DNA of 64,000 bases, taken from NCBI GenBank assembly GCA_008973525.1, contig WACJ01000126.1:62001-126000 (forward strand). The letters run 5' to 3'. A program made the translations under genes and the position numbers. The notes under the pieces are model-generated. The model was not told where the DNA came from, searched no databases, and saw nothing but the letters and a program-made list of their open reading frames with translations. This document shows positions 23,976 to 36,400 of this stretch, in pieces (position 1 is the first letter of the stretch; the number at the start of each line of letters is the position of its first letter). This stretch comes from Stenopsyche tienmushanensis (taxonomy: Eukaryota > Arthropoda > Insecta > Trichoptera > Stenopsychidae).

Positions 23976-24244
23976 ACAAGCTTGAGTTATGCTCGTGTAA
24001 ACTCTCTTCTATCGATTGAAAATTTCGGAAAAATAATTTTTACAACAAGCAAAAATATTACATCAATAGAAAGTATGTATATGACCATTTTCTGTTCTCA
24101 AAATATGGGATACACTGAAGGGTTTTCTGATTTAAAAAAATCTCACAATAAGTTTAGCATTGGTAGCAATTTTGTTTGATATCTCAAAGGCTCGAAGTTA
24201 TTCCAATTATCAAATGAACTGAGCCCGTTGTGACATCTTTAGAT

Positions 24245-25390
24245 AGACAAAATGCGAAAAGCGAATAAATGGTTAACAAGAGCTGGACTGGAGCTCGCTG
24301 TCCAAAAGACGGAAGCGCTGTCCTTCACAAGACGCAGGAAGCTTGCACCTCCACTACTGATGATCGATGAATGTGACATCAAATTCAGAAGGAGGCTTCA
24401 CAATAAAGTAGTGCACTCGGTATTTCTATACGGTGCGCCAATATGGGCCGATGCATTTAAAGTTAAAAGTGCTAGGCTCAACATGGCCAGAGTGGAGAGA
24501 AGAAGTGCGATCAGAGTGGCTGCTGCATACTGCACAGTGTCGGAAGACACTATCTTAGTACCAACTGCCATACCACAAATAGACCTTCTTACCCAAGAGA
24601 GACAGGAAGTCCAAAAATGAACAGGGAAGAAGGCTACCAGAGAAACCACCATGGCGGTTGATGAAACAGCTCCATAAAAAGACGTTGGACACATGAGCTA
24701 ATACCAAATTTGGAAACGTGGATGACCAAATGTGTTACCACCTGACCCGGATCTTTACCGGGCAGGACCGAAATGCCATCATTGTAGAGTAAGCAATGAC
24801 GATACCACACACATGACATTCGTCTGTTCAGCGTGGATGGTTGAAAGGGACACTCTCCGCGAAGAGCTTGGAGTAAATACGCTCTCACCCAATAATATAA
24901 TTTCTTCAATGTTCAAGAATGCTAGGACATGAAATGCGTGGTACAAATACACAAAGTGCGTTATACAGTAAAAAAAAGATGCCCAACGTAGGAGGAGAAG
25001 ACGACCTATGGAAACATCCCCCATCGAGCTGATACAATATATTTGAGCTTACATAACGGAAGAGCCCAGGAAGGACACATTGCTGCCACCCCTAGTGTAA
25101 TACTTAACTGATCCGCAACATGATGTTGAGCAAAAAAAAACTGGGACCTTTGGCGATAATTTGTGGAGGCAATAATGACGGCCAAAGAAGACAGCGAAAG
25201 AAAGAGGCGCAAGTCTCGTCCAACACTAAAAGGGATCTAATGGCTAGACCACTTGCTCCCCCTGAAGCAATGTGAAACGATACCAGGAGAAACAGAGATG
25301 AACCAGGGGAGGGGTTTAGTCAGTAAGAATCTGACAATGCCCTAGAGTCCGATAGCTCCAGGGTGTCTTATGCAAGATCCACCTCCTCCA
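24245..25390 (+). pseudogene. R1-clade LINE, 3' half (family B)
   Basis: The frame from 24252 reads ANKWLTRAGLELAVQKTEAL (post-YADD block), then HNKVVHSVFLYGAPIWADAF and RVERRSAIRVAAAYCTVSED, the standard R1/LOA connection region. A second frame (24732-24932) ends with PKCHHCRVSNDDTTHMTFVC, the C..C....H....C cluster. The 3' tail carries GGGGTTTAGTCAGTAAGAAT and TGACAATGCC, then CACCTCCTCCACACGAAAAA. It is truncated 5' of the YADD motif and frameshifted near 24620. Confidence 0.8.
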
Positions 25391-25617
25391 CACGAAAAAA
25401 TTATGCTACCTCAGCATCGTTTGATGAGCCATCTGACGAGGTTGCTTTCGTGTGTCCCTACTCTACATCATTACCCTGGGAATTCGACTGTTACGCGTGG
25501 GCATATGGTGTGCCTACCCTTATACAGGGTTTTCTGACCGCACAGTGAAAGACGTGAGAGCAAGTAAGAAGAGTACGGATTGATATAGGGCAGCATATTT
25601 TTTCAATCGAAAATCGA

Positions 25618-25745
25618 GATTTTTTCGCGGCCCGAAAACAGAACGAACCCGCGTGCGAGCGTGGCCGTATCGAAGAACATGTAGGGGTGGGGACCAGCCC
25701 GGGGATTGTGGTTCGAGAATGCCCCCGCTTCATGTTTCAATATAA
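25618..25745 (+). repeat. LTR 3'-third fragment (TGTAGCG family)
   Basis: CCCGAAAACAGAACGAACCC, GTGGCCGTATCGAAGAACAT, CCCGGGGATTGTGGTTCGAG and TGCCCCCGC correspond in order to the end of the 62008-62460 LTR. The terminus is eroded to ATGTTTCA. Confidence 0.55.
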
Positions 25746-27954
25746 GTTGCATGATATTCGCAACTATCATGCAACCTTTAGAAAACACCAGGAGATTAAG
25801 CATTACCAAAGTACTACACGTTTTCAAACTTATTGTCGGTAGCCTTCCACTCTATTCTATAGAATCCTTAAATTATCTTAATGATGAAATTATTCTAATA
25901 TATTTTCAACAACTCTAATAATTTTGCATTCTTAATCTTTAATGCAAAAATGCATTGGAATATACCAAAGTCTCACTGCGTTGTTCGTCTATTTGTTGTT
26001 TATGGATGTGTGAAAATTATCGAATTTATAAATTTTAAAATATATATTTCATGGTTGTTGTCATATAAATTGTTGTAAAAACTAATTCAAAACATATTAA
26101 TATATTACGTAAATACACATAAATATTGATGGCTTTCTTATATAATAGATATCTTTCCGTGATCATGGGCAGATCAGCGTGCCCGACATACAGGAAAATG
26201 GTAAATACTTACTCAATAGGTTAATTTTAACGTAATTTTAATCCTATTTTTATATCAAGATGAATGTATACATAATATCAAAGTATACACAAATAGACTT
26301 ATGATTAGTTTACTTCGTGATTAAGTAGAAATAAAAGCAAAATACGTAGAAAATTAAAAAAATGATGCTACTGCGATGAACCGAATGCATGATCATCGTC
26401 AATTTACCTAGGTTTAAAATATTAAATTCGCTGTCATTTCTGAGCTATGGTTTTATTGAATAATCGATAAAACAGTATTTCGGTGTATTTAACACCAAAT
26501 CCGGTCGGAAAAGCGTAAATTTAGTTAATCGCGTGATTTTCCATCATTCATCATAAGATTAAGTGAAAGCTTCGAAAAAAATGTGATATTCAGCACGTGT
26601 ATGACGAACTCAATTAGCCCTTTTATGATGAATACGTAGTTCAATTTAAATTCAAATTTCAATGTTGAATTGAAACTTGTAGCTTAAAAACGATTAAATC
26701 GTTATCCAATCACATCGACGATAATATTTTCGCATAAATAGGTTCCAATCGGAACTAAAGATACATTTCACCTTTCTTTAACCCTAGATCACTAATCATT
26801 AGTCGCACAGACTACAGACATACGTATGCATGTTTCCCAACCTTCCTCACCCCGCTGCACCGAGTCAATCAACGTCATTTAATATCAAAGCTGACAGGGT
26901 AACTCTAAAATATGGTTAGTAATCTAAGATTAAAAAATTCTTCCAGGTTTTGAAACAGTGAATGACGTCACAAATACAATAGCTGCTAGATAATTTGAGC
27001 GTTTTCTTGATAGATAATCTAATAGTGTCGGACATTTATTGACTCATTTCAAATTGAAAGAGTGACAGCTCTGTTCTCAACGGATTTATAGAAATTGAGC
27101 TACAATGCTCAAAATAGACAACTTGCATCAATTGGGTACATGAATACGCCGATTTGTTCACAAAATCATAATTTATGAACAGGCCGAAAATGACAAGCAT
27201 CATCAATAATTGACGCTTAGTCCTCAAGGAGAATAAAATAATTATGTTGAACTAATCGTCCCCGAAACTCGATAAATTAGTAACATCAAAATATTTGCTC
27301 ATTAATGATTCACACGGTTTTGATGTTAACGAGCGCCCAACTCGACTTAATCGATCAGGATGTATTGTTCAAGACTCGCCTACAAATACGGATTTATTAA
27401 GCTTTTAGGTCCCTATTATATCCGCTCAATCCAATTGCTTGCTTGTGTGTTCCGTGAGAACGCTCTGAACGGAAGAAAACAAAATCACAGTAAATTCTTC
27501 CGATGGAGAGGTCATGGGATTCAAAGTTTGATAGGTTTGCAACACTATCGATAGTGCACGAGTTGTATCATAGGCCCTGCGAACTCCGGGCAATATGGCC
27601 ACTGGCATTAACATCAGTGCCATAGCAGATTGAGGCGAGTATCCGGCGCTATAAAACCGGATCCCCCCAGCTAAAAGAAAGTGGTCACTACAGAAAAACA
27701 ACATCAGAGAAGGCAACGGGAAATCATTCTGTTTATCATTCCCAGGAAACTCAAACCAATGATCCCTAGTTAGCTCTTTTGTAAAACTGTGAAACATGGA
27801 CCTGGACCGACATGATCACTAATACAGCCGTACTTAGGATGAAAAACTGAGGAAGATATCATATCTGGGTCATGTATCGCGTCAAGATAAATATCTCCTC
27901 TTCTGGCTGATTCTGGAGGAAAAGTTAGAGGAGGAGAAAAAATGAAGACGGGGG
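25746..27954. other. No gene recognised
   Basis: A minus open frame of 123 codons (27426-27797) has ordinary composition but no motif I can name. The rest is AT-rich. Confidence 0.35.
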
Positions 27955-28476
27955 GGGCTGAGGGCGCCGGGACGGGTTATCAGATCTTTGTGTCCTACTG
28001 GTCCCTAACATGGCCCGCGGACACGGCACAGAAGTGCCTCTCGCTCAGCCTCCATGCCTTCGCATGACCACAGAACATGTTCTGTGTCCATGTTCGGTGC
28101 AGTGCACGGGCAATCTGAGCGATCCGACAGCACAAGTCCCATTAAGTGGACACCAAAATGGCCGTGATCCGTGAGGAATTGCGCCATCCAATGATTGGGC
28201 GCGATCCCCTTGTGCTTAAGCCTCCTCTCGGCGGAATCGAAGAACCGAAATAAGTGGCGGTCACTTGTTGAATTGGACCATCTATCCTGCCGCGTTCTCA
28301 GCCCATCTCCTCTGAGACGCCTTGTCAATAATCTCCGCCGCCTCCTCCGTCGCGAGGAGTGAGTCGCCGACCTTCACTGCGTGGCCCTTCCACCATCTGT
28401 ACACTGCAGCCATTACCTGAAGTTTCAGATCCATCTGGAGGACTCCCGCCAAGACCGGTAGGCTGTCCATCACCAC
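27955..28476 (-). pseudogene. Family A LINE, C-terminal region
   Basis: This is the best preserved family A tail. The minus reading has AAVYRWWKGHAVKVGDSLLA, then after a frameshift HWMAQFLTDHGHFGVHLMG, then SDCPC.., MDTEHVLWSCEGMEAEREA and LLCRVRGPC-stop. The relic GPVGHKDLITRPGALS follows. The Cys-Pro-Cys, His and Cys residues are intact. It lies in the opposite orientation to most other family A copies. Confidence 0.75.
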
Positions 28477-28527
28477 CGTTCGATAAGTTTTAAGTTAGAG
28501 GGAAGACGGAGAGTAAGCAGGAAGCAG

Positions 28528-28707
28528 ATGATCTGGCCGCGCAATATTAGAGAGTTGACCGGAATAGGGAGAGTGGACCAAATTTTCCGGGCTGCGCGGA
28601 AAGAAATAAGAGATCTTCGCATGCTCTCGCCATATGTCACGAAGTGGGTTAGGTTGTTCAGAGAAAGTCTTACTGAGTTTTTTCTGACGAACTTATGCAA
28701 AAAATGA
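28528..28707 (+). CDS. Small open frame, unrecognised
   Basis: 59 codons from ATG: MIWPRNIRELTGIGRVDQIF ... EIRDLRMLSPYVTKWVRLF ... ending CKK-stop. The amphipathic helix-like composition and moderate codon bias stand out, but it sits between a LINE and a mariner. It may be part of either, or of an unknown element. No family recognised. Confidence 0.2.
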   Translation: MIWPRNIRELTGIGRVDQIFRAARKEIRDLRMLSPYVTKWVRLFRESLTEFFLTNLCKK

Positions 28708-28734
28708 AGAGAACGTACTAAATGATCGCCGTGT

Positions 28735-29069
28735 GACGCTTGACGACTTTCACAAGGAATTTCCTGACATGTCTCGATGGCTCCTTGGTGATATTGCGTC
28801 GGAAAAACTTGGTTCCAAGAAGTTGTGTGCGATATAGATGCTTAGAATGCTCACACCGGAACGTCTTTAATTTTTTTTTACACAGGAGGGAGGAGGTTTT
28901 CTGGACTTTATCATGACGGGGGATAAAATGTGTGGGTGTGTCATTACGACCTAGAATCCAAAAGATAATCCTAAAAGAGCTAGCGGTGGAGGTCTATGAT
29001 GCTGACATACGAAAGCTGGTGCTCCAACTATGGAAATGTCTCGATCTTGACGGCGATTACGTTGAATAA
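28735..29069 (+). pseudogene. Mariner remnant, internally deleted
   Basis: Blocks in order: EKLGSKKLCAI-stop-LRMLTPERL, the .. FLDFIMTGDK catalytic block with frameshift into CHY, then after a large deletion LWKCLDLDGDYVE and a stop at 29067. The layout is mariner (LG..KLCARWVP..LT, GDE.W.H, KC....GDYVE). Confidence 0.65.
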
Positions 29070-29304
29070 TAGTTTAATATGCTTGTGAAGTATCCTGTGA
29101 ATTTCAATTATAATCTTACTTACTGGATGGCCCTGGTGTTAGTATAATGACTATACAATTACATAATATTTTTTACAAATGTTGTCATACAAAATAAAGA
29201 GAGAATGATTGATAAATTGGAGCAGAGAGTGGACATCTGATCGTGATTCCAGTTCGTTTTGATCTAATTTCGATACTCATTATAAGAATAAATGACGTGT
29301 GTAC

Positions 29305-29818
29305 CTCGCATACTGCGTAAGGGACATCGGCACTGCCGAAGGCGACTATCCTGTCGCCGGGAGTTTTGAGGAGTTTGGCTTCCCAGTGCGGGCAGGTGTA
29401 GGCCCTCGGCGGACTGCCGACGGAGTGATGCGGGTGGTGGTCGTGCGGGCCGACGACTCCCGGCTCCAGACCCTGGAGTGCAGGATCCGAGGGAAGCTCG
29501 TGGGCCGATCTACTCGATCGCAGGCCGGAGGGGTCGTTCTCCCCTCCGCGCAGAGTGAGCGATCGGGAATGGTGAAGGGATACATTGGGAGGGGCGAGTC
29601 CTCCGCTCGATTGCGGATCGGGTCCCTTGTGGTAATTGTCCGGCAGATGATGAAACTGTTTGCTTTGCGGCTTTTCGACTTTGGGGGTTTTCTTCCCCTT
29701 GACTGGGGGCTTCTTTTGGCCCCCTTTTATGAGGGCTTTGTTCTGACGAGCTTTGCGGCTGGCGATAGAAGCACCGCCGGCGGCCGCGTACATCTTCGCT
29801 CGCTAGTTCCTCATGTTC
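29305..29818 (-). CDS. Candidate host coding exon, unidentified protein
   Basis: This is the strongest coding signal in the window. On the minus strand a pyrimidine-rich TTTATTTTGCAAG acceptor precedes 25 bp and an ATG at 29793. The frame runs 163 codons to GAG, then the donor GTACAC. It begins MYAAAGGASIASRKARQNKA and continues through a Lys/Pro-rich segment (residues ~23-48). A His-rich run (PHDHHPHHSVG, ~117-127) and RAYTCPHWEAKLLKTPGDR (~131-149) follow. Third positions are strongly G/C, and Ser/Gly/Pro richness suggests a disordered region. An in-frame TAG sits upstream of the ATG, so this is probably the first coding exon, with a phase-0 donor. The exon at 15751-15915 is a possible downstream partner, but this is inference. 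Gene family not recognised. Confidence 0.5.
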
Positions 29819-29819
29819 C

Positions 29820-30560
29820 TTGCAAAATAAATGGAATCCCGCCCCGTTTACTCTACTAGTTTTAAGGTAAATTTTATATTGTCCTCGTCAACAACGACTC
29901 CGATTAACAATAGGGTAATATATCTCCGTTCATATATTTGTATATATATTTTAAATATCAACAATGATTATGTATTTTGATTAATTACAATAGGTTATGA
30001 ATAACTAATTGAACGATTATCCAGTCTAGTTTTGACAACTCGTGTAGCGTATTGCTTTAATTCAAATTTAATCGTTAACAATAATTTCCTCACTTAAAAA
30101 ATAAATTCAGTTCACAATTAAAATATTGGCAAAACAGCGTTATTTAAACGTAACGCTTTGCTTAAAAAATCAATCTTCGATTTTTATAATAAGACACAAA
30201 GGGATATTTAGTTGTATTGCTAATATTGCTCTACTCGAAGGGTTTTATATCACTACGGTCTGAAAAAATATTCAAATTTTTTATTAAAAAACCGAACGAA
30301 CCGCGCCCGAGTCGCAATGCAAACAGTTTCAGCTGAATCTGATCGAAAAAAATAATCTCTCTACGAATTACGGAAGAACCTCGAATAGTAGATTGTATAG
30401 CAAGTGACCCTGTCTAATTGTAAATTCTTTCCATTAAAAGTTATGCCCGAAAATGAAATCGATCAAACTCTGTAAAATTACTTCGCTTGTATAGTATGAA
30501 AAATGGGTGAGATTTCGGCACCCGGAATTAAGCTTCCGTCTCGAGGGTCAGAGAAAAGTA
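29820..30560. other. No gene recognised; possible intron
   Basis: AT-rich sequence between the two candidate minus-strand exons. Confidence 0.35.
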
Positions 30561-30561
30561 C

Positions 30562-30635
30562 TTCAATTTCGGCGGAGGACTCGCGGGCAAGGTGAGGTCG
30601 CAGGCCGTCGTCCAGCTCCCGGAGGATCGCCATTT
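30562..30635 (-). CDS. Candidate small host exon
   Basis: The minus strand has a textbook acceptor (GATTTTTTTCTCGACAG), then AA-ATG and a GC-third-position frame, MAILRELDDGLRPHLARESS followed by AEIE. It ends at a GTAC donor at 30561. The frame also stays open further (to 30478), so the 3' border is uncertain. It lies upstream of the 29305-29818 exon on the same strand. Protein not recognised. Confidence 0.35.
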
Positions 30636-30837
30636 CTGTCGAGAAAAAAATCAAAAATACACACAAAATGCTCCCAATTCTGACACCATTCCAATTTTGA
30701 CTCGAATTCATCAGCATCAAACTGCGACTTTGTAAAGCCACCCGGAAAATAACAGTGGTGTCCATAAATAATGTCGCTCATCTACGATGCTATGCGGATA
30801 CATTTTTATCCGATATGGATTTTACCAAAAGTATGCA

Positions 30838-31371
30838 CAGGGTGCATACCAAAAGTCATGAAATATATTTTTTGCCACACATACTTGCAGTAGCGAGAAT
30901 CATTAAAATCAGAATAGCTTATTTAGTGCTTCATTGTTTCGAGGCTACATTACGGCGTGCGATGGTAAATACTTCCGAAAAACAAATTTTGCACAAAACT
31001 CGACATAAAAGTTGTCGAAACTCACGAATTGCCCAAGCAAACCTTTGAAGCGCCAGAGTGCCGAATGGCACACCTCGGTGTTTCCGAAACCGAAGAATGC
31101 CAGGATGAACAAACCCAAAGTGAAAACAATGTCGATTGTGTTTTTTGACACCAAGGGTGTGACCCACAATGAGTTTATACCTCAAGGATAGACCGTCAAA
31201 GCTTTGACAGCATTGAGGCCATCCAAGCGGTTCTTAAGGAGGTTCCCATCTAGGTGGAGAAATGTGAAGATACTCGTGAAGAATACTCTGAAGAATATTA
31301 TCATATTTTACCGATATTGTAGATAAATCTTTTAAATATAAATATTTCATGACTTTTGGGATACGCCTTGT
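30838..31371 (+). pseudogene. Decayed mariner-like element with both TIRs (family 3)
   Basis: The left end, GGTGCATACCAAAAGTCATG, and the right end, CATGACTTTTGGGATACGCC, are inverted copies. Inside, the frame reads KTMSIVFFDTKGVTHNEFIP then QG-stop-TVKA. This is the second catalytic Asp block of mariner transposases (FFD..G..H.EF.P.GQTV) with an inactivating stop. A 3' remnant (DSIEAIQAVLKEVP) follows. Length is about 0.53 kb against about 1.3 kb for a complete mariner. Related TIR copies lie at 51986-52147 and 53787-54052. Confidence 0.75.
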
Positions 31372-32840
31372 ATAAGTGATGCGACATTAGAAAGTCCAAA
31401 GTTAGCTCAGAAAATTTAAATTTACAAATAAGGCATCCAGTATATACTAGTTATAACGGGTTCTAACTATATACGGGTTTTGACTGTATCATATATATTA
31501 ATTACTTGTAATGCTTCATTTTTACCCATGTAAATATGTTTATGCATGAATAACTGATACAACTTTTAAAACACAAAAATCAAACGTTAGTCGATTCGAC
31601 TAACATGTTGTCTTTCTTTTCAACAGGCTCTTAAATAGATTTTTTTATGTGTGTTTACAATGAAGATTAATTTGATTTAATGTCAGTCAAAATTGGAGGG
31701 CGCATAAAATTACACATTTTTTACATTAAAAAAAGGGAACATTTTTACAAATATTTTACTTAATTGTATGCCTTTTTATATCCATAATCAATCTCAAAAT
31801 ATTAATTTGAATTTAAATATGATTTTTTATTCATGTTTTACCAAACTAAAATGGGTTTTCAACATAATAGATTTTAATAGATGTAGGATATAAAAATAAC
31901 AAATTGCATATTATTATACAAAATTCACAAAAAGATAATATAAAATATTTTCAACCCAAGGGGATGCAAATTTTAATGACAAGTATATTTTAAAAATAAA
32001 AAAAATACATCGAGAGATTGATAAAAAAATACTATAATTACATATTTTTAACATCCATTTAATCTACATTACAACATCGATAACTAGATCTACATAATAA
32101 TATAACATCGATCAAAATTTCTAAACACCAACATGTACATTAGGTTGAATACAGAAAATGCTAAAATACATACATGACATAGTTTGGATAAAATACAGAA
32201 ATGCAGAGCCATTCAATATAACTACAGCTTAAAATTAAAAACATTCATATTCTTTACTTTTACGTGCATCTAACCATCGTCGATACATTAATAAGTCATC
32301 AATTGCAAAGTGTATTAATGTATGCACATACAGGGAATTTTTTACTAATATTAATTAGACTAATTAATATACATTAAGGGTATGAGATCTTTAGTCTAAA
32401 CTGTATAATATGTTACATTTATCAGGCACTATGTGTGTAAATGTGCTTTAAAGTGGGGACTCAATGTATATATACTACCATTTAATTTTTTCATATTTTA
32501 ATATTGTAATATAATTAAAAAAAATAATAATGTTGAACACCTCACACCTTATACATGGTCTTTCAATAGAAACGCTTGACATTTGTTAGGTTATAGCAGT
32601 CATGTTATTAAAGCAACGTTTATTAAATTTATTGTAAATTATTCAATTGTATATGTCAAAGTATTACAAAAATTATTATAATTTGTATAATTGTTAATGT
32701 AAATTATCAAATTTTTCATTCGAAAAAAGTTCCGTGCGTACTTGATTTTGATCCTCGTATAACCGTCTTGCCGAATCGACTATTCGACATGCCAAATTCA
32801 AATCATCATGTCTTCAGATATTTAAATGCTAGTGCGATTG
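31372..32840. other. No gene recognised
   Basis: Very AT-rich. A degenerate repeat around 31440-31490 (CTAACTATATACGGGTTTTG) hints at another TIR scrap. Confidence 0.4.
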
Positions 32841-32844
32841 AACA

Positions 32845-33347
32845 CCATCAATATGAATGATAAAATTCCTTTCTGCTGAGACACGGACTAAAACTCGCAA
32901 AATTCCCGATTTCCCGATAAATTATTTATTTCCATCGCTGCAGATGAATACGTATATACTATAATACTTTGATGTAATTCGTAATTATATTACGTAGGAA
33001 TAACAAAAATTCTGAATCCCGTATCTATTATATTTCATATCGATATTCCTATTATTAGAGTTGAGGTGTAGTAAATACATCACCGGTAGGGAAAGGTTAA
33101 TATAACAATTTTAAAAACATACATGTATTTTTTTACGTATACATAGATTAGACAGTCACTGCCTCTAGGCGTAACCTAAGCTCGCAAATTAGTAGTTACG
33201 CCACTGTTTCCAAGCGTCCAGATTTCGCCGGGAATGTCTCGATTTAGTAACCTTTATCGTGTTGGTGAGGTGTACGATTTATGTTAGATAAAAATTTCAA
33301 TCCCGATTTTTTCGGGATTACATTTATCAATCCCGGGATTCATGAGG
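32845..33347 (-). repeat. 0.5-kb dispersed repeat, copy 2 (inverted)
   Basis: Reverse-complement match to 18071-18533 across the whole length (TTTCTGCTGAGACACGGACT, ATCACCGGTAGGG, AATCCCGGGATTCATGAGG). A roughly 45-bp AT-rich insertion interrupts it near 33110-33155. Confidence 0.75.
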
Positions 33348-33794
33348 ACTTAAGAATGTTTTTGACTAATGAAAACGAACCAAGAAGCGATAATCGCAAA
33401 ATTTTATCACATGCAATAAATCGACATTTTCCTATATTCATTTTTCTGGGATGGCTTTAAATTTTGCACGCCCGATGCAAAAAAATATAGGAAAAGTGAC
33501 GAATTTCATAAATTATCATTTTTTCCCGGATCGTTTTCGCTTTTTTCCGTTCTCATATAGCCGAGGTCACGGCATACATTAACATAAATATTCGTCCCGG
33601 GTGGAAATTAAACATACACTTTTTCAGAGGGCGGAAGAATCACCCCCCCGTTGAGAGTTCGAGAATTCACTTTTACGATCGTCGATACATTATGCATGAA
33701 ACGGCCTTTGCGAGATAGTTAAGACGATAAAGCGTTTATGAATATGAAAACACAACACCACAAAGAAAAACTAAATTAAAACATCGAAGCGCAC

Positions 33795-34450
33795 TTAACC
33801 TCCCCTACGCGAATCGGGGTCAACTGTGACCCTAAAATCATATTTTTCTCGTATGAACATTTTTGATCGAAACTCAATTGTCGACTTATTTTAAACGTAA
33901 ATGTTGTAATCCACATATTTTTTTAAAGTAAATAAATGACATTTTCCAAAAACAGGATTATCAGAATCATAATTTAAAAGGATTCAATCACGGAAAACAT
34001 CCCTTCTTACATATTGCGATTTGTTCATTTTATCAAATTTGATTAGATAGAAATTATGAAAACTGACAAGTATTCAGCCGTTTTTTGTTCTTTGCGTGTT
34101 TTCCGATAGTGAAAAATTATTTCCATGAGAAAGAAATTCAAAGTCGTTTTCAAAATAGACAAAATCGCCATAAATTAAATCGAAATGGCTTTAACGCAGG
34201 GAAATAATAATATTAAATAAATTACATCCAAGACACGAATGCTCGATGTCTCAAAATAGAATGCGAAGTGTTAAAGGGCACAATTTGTCGTTTTTAATTG
34301 TTCAACAAAAAAAAGAGTCTCCGGGAAGCAGTTCTTTGATGTCGTCTTTGCTAGCGAGTCTGGAGTTGACTCATCTTCCACTTCATCTGCAGACATTATA
34401 TCGGATAAGATTATGCTGGATGTTTGCCAAAAGGACTACAAAGATATAAC
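33795..34450 (+). repeat. Possible piggyBac-like remnant
   Basis: TTAA at 33795 is followed by CCTCCCCTACGCGAATCGGG and the hairpin GGGTCAACTGTGACCC. About 0.5 kb on, a frame reads FFDVVFASESGVDSSSTSSA, an acidic Ser-rich stretch like the N-termini of piggyBac transposases. No catalytic region is seen; weak evidence. Confidence 0.25.
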
Positions 34451-34683
34451 GAAGTTTCGGATTTCGTTGAATTCATCGGTTCATATCACAAGTCGACTCC
34501 TAAATTAGGTCAAAGGACATTCTCCATGACCGAAAAGAGGGATCGTTTGGATCATTATCGTTTCTGAGAGTTGTGAAAATATTTCATCAATTCTTCTTTC
34601 AGGATTCGTGGACAATGCCATTGTAAGAGATTAGAAAAAAGTTCTAATCTCCTACGATGCTCAGGCAGGAGGGAAGTTGTTAC

Positions 34684-35975
34684 AACGAAAGCTCTTAATG
34701 AGATGCCCGCAAGGATCATCTGCTAGAATCACTGGAACATAGTACTGGACGACGTTCTTCAATCTGCGTTGCCAACTGGCGTTATGGTATTTTTTTTTTG
34801 CCCACCACGTACCTGCGTACCCGCATTGTGATCGAATTACACCAGTAATCGCAGACACACACTTGCAATAAACAAAAAAGTACGCACCAAGCGTAGAAGT
34901 CATTTAAACAGGGGGTGATGCTGGGAACGTTCTCCTGCTCCGCCGTAGCTGCTGCAAGTATTTGCAGGGAAATAGGGGTTTGGACGATTTATTGCCGGTT
35001 CTGACTGGAGCTGCTTTACGCCGGAATGATGAATCTATCATTATATCCAGAAGCCAATTGTCCTGATGAGTCTACATTTAACAAAAATGGAGGGAGTAGA
35101 CTACGAAGTTATTCCCCGTAGAATCCTCCTTTCGCACATTTGGTGCCAAAACTGTTTGAATGCGCCGAACGCACGGGGATCAGCCACTAGATCTGCGTGT
35201 CCAACAGGTCCTGAAGCGGAACCTCTGACTCATCGCAGGAGAACTTCCCGATGGCCTCCATGCCTCCAAAAGATTTCCTAAGCCAAGCCGACGGAGAGAT
35301 CCCTTGAATCATCCATGTTCCGTCGATCTATGCTGACGACCTCGCACTCATGGCTTGCGGGAAGATTCGCAAAGAAATCATATATAGGGCTAATGAGGTC
35401 ACCAGCATTCTCTGGGAGTGGAGCATAACGAACAAGCTCACTTTTCCCCATCATGTTAAAAGGTCCAAAAGGGCAACGTGCGCCTAATAGAAGGCACGAT
35501 TTGACAAACCTATCTGGGCATCGCGTTAACCAAAGGATGTCAATTTAAGCAAAACATTGTTGACGCCACGGCTAAAGCTGCAAGGGCTTTGGAAAATAGA
35601 GAAATAAATATCCTTAAGTGTGCCCAAATCATTGGATATCACAGTTTCTTACAGGTTATGGTCGTTTTAGCGCCCACTTAATCGGGCTTGGACTATGATT
35701 ATCCATACGAAGATCTGACCATGGACGCAGATCATATTCTGTGGACATGTGTCGGAATGGCTTCCAAAAGAGAGGAGTTTCTGTGCCGTGTCCGCGGGTC
35801 ATGTGAGGAACATGTTGGGCACAGAGATCTAGTGACGACCCATCCTGGTGCCTTCAATGCGTTCGTGTAAATTTCGGTGCCAAAACTACAAGATATGATG
35901 TATTGTTCCAAACGACTCGTAGCAATCGCCTCTAAAGTAAAACACGAACCCACAATAAGTAGTAGGATCGCACAC
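34684..35975 (+). pseudogene. Family A LINE, rearranged RT and C-terminal region
   Basis: A first piece near 34695 reads LMRCPQGSSARITGT (RT block GCPQGS). After unrelated sequence, 35328 onward reads IYADDLALMACGKIRKEIIY then WEWSITNKLTF (the YADD block and thumb). From 35650 the tail runs GRFSAHLIGLGL, then MDADHILWTCVGMASKREEF, then GHRDLVTTHPGAFNAFV and a stop at about 35869. The 3' UTR word GTAGGATCGCACACAT matches the 6691 copy. Stops and deletions throughout. Confidence 0.75.
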
Positions 35976-36184
35976 ATCTAACACAATTGATGGACCTCAG
36001 CTACCGCTGGACAACTATAGTGCGACTCATGTAAACAATTACATAGCGTTAACAGCCACATGGCTGAACTTACTTCCTATCTGTCTCGCGCTTGCGCTCA
36101 CGTTCGAACACCATTAGTCTTACACTAGATCTGTGTTTTTAGATGTAAGAGCTATTGCAGGTCGTACATTCGACCCAGGTACAT

Positions 36185-36400
36185 GATTGGGAGTGTGGTG
36201 AATGGCCACAAAGTTTCCGTATCCAACCGGTCCGAATTTCGGACCGCTGATATATCGAAAGAGTGCCTTACAATCGGACACCGTGCCCAAAAATAACCAC
36301 AGAACATGGTTTACGTCCGCGAACGGATCTCCGCACGGACACTCTGATGTCTACTGTCATGTCTACAGTCATCGAAAATTGAACCGCTCGAATACGTGCC
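36185..36400 (-). pseudogene. Family A LINE, C-terminal scrap
   Basis: The reverse complement contains AGCGGTCCGAAATTCGGACC then GGTTGGATACGGAAACTTTG and GGAGATCCGTTCGCGGACG, all family A tail words, partly rearranged. Confidence 0.55.

Noticed and set aside
27426..27797. 123-codon minus-strand open frame considered as LINE or gag
   Set aside because: No RT, zinc-knuckle or connection-domain motif could be found in any frame.
29299..29859. 186-codon plus-strand open frame
   Set aside because: Antisense to the minus-strand exon. Splice signals and codon bias favour the minus strand.
30931..31185. Minus-strand open frames of 74-84 codons
   Set aside because: Antisense to the mariner transposase remnant (FFDTKGVTHNEF on plus).
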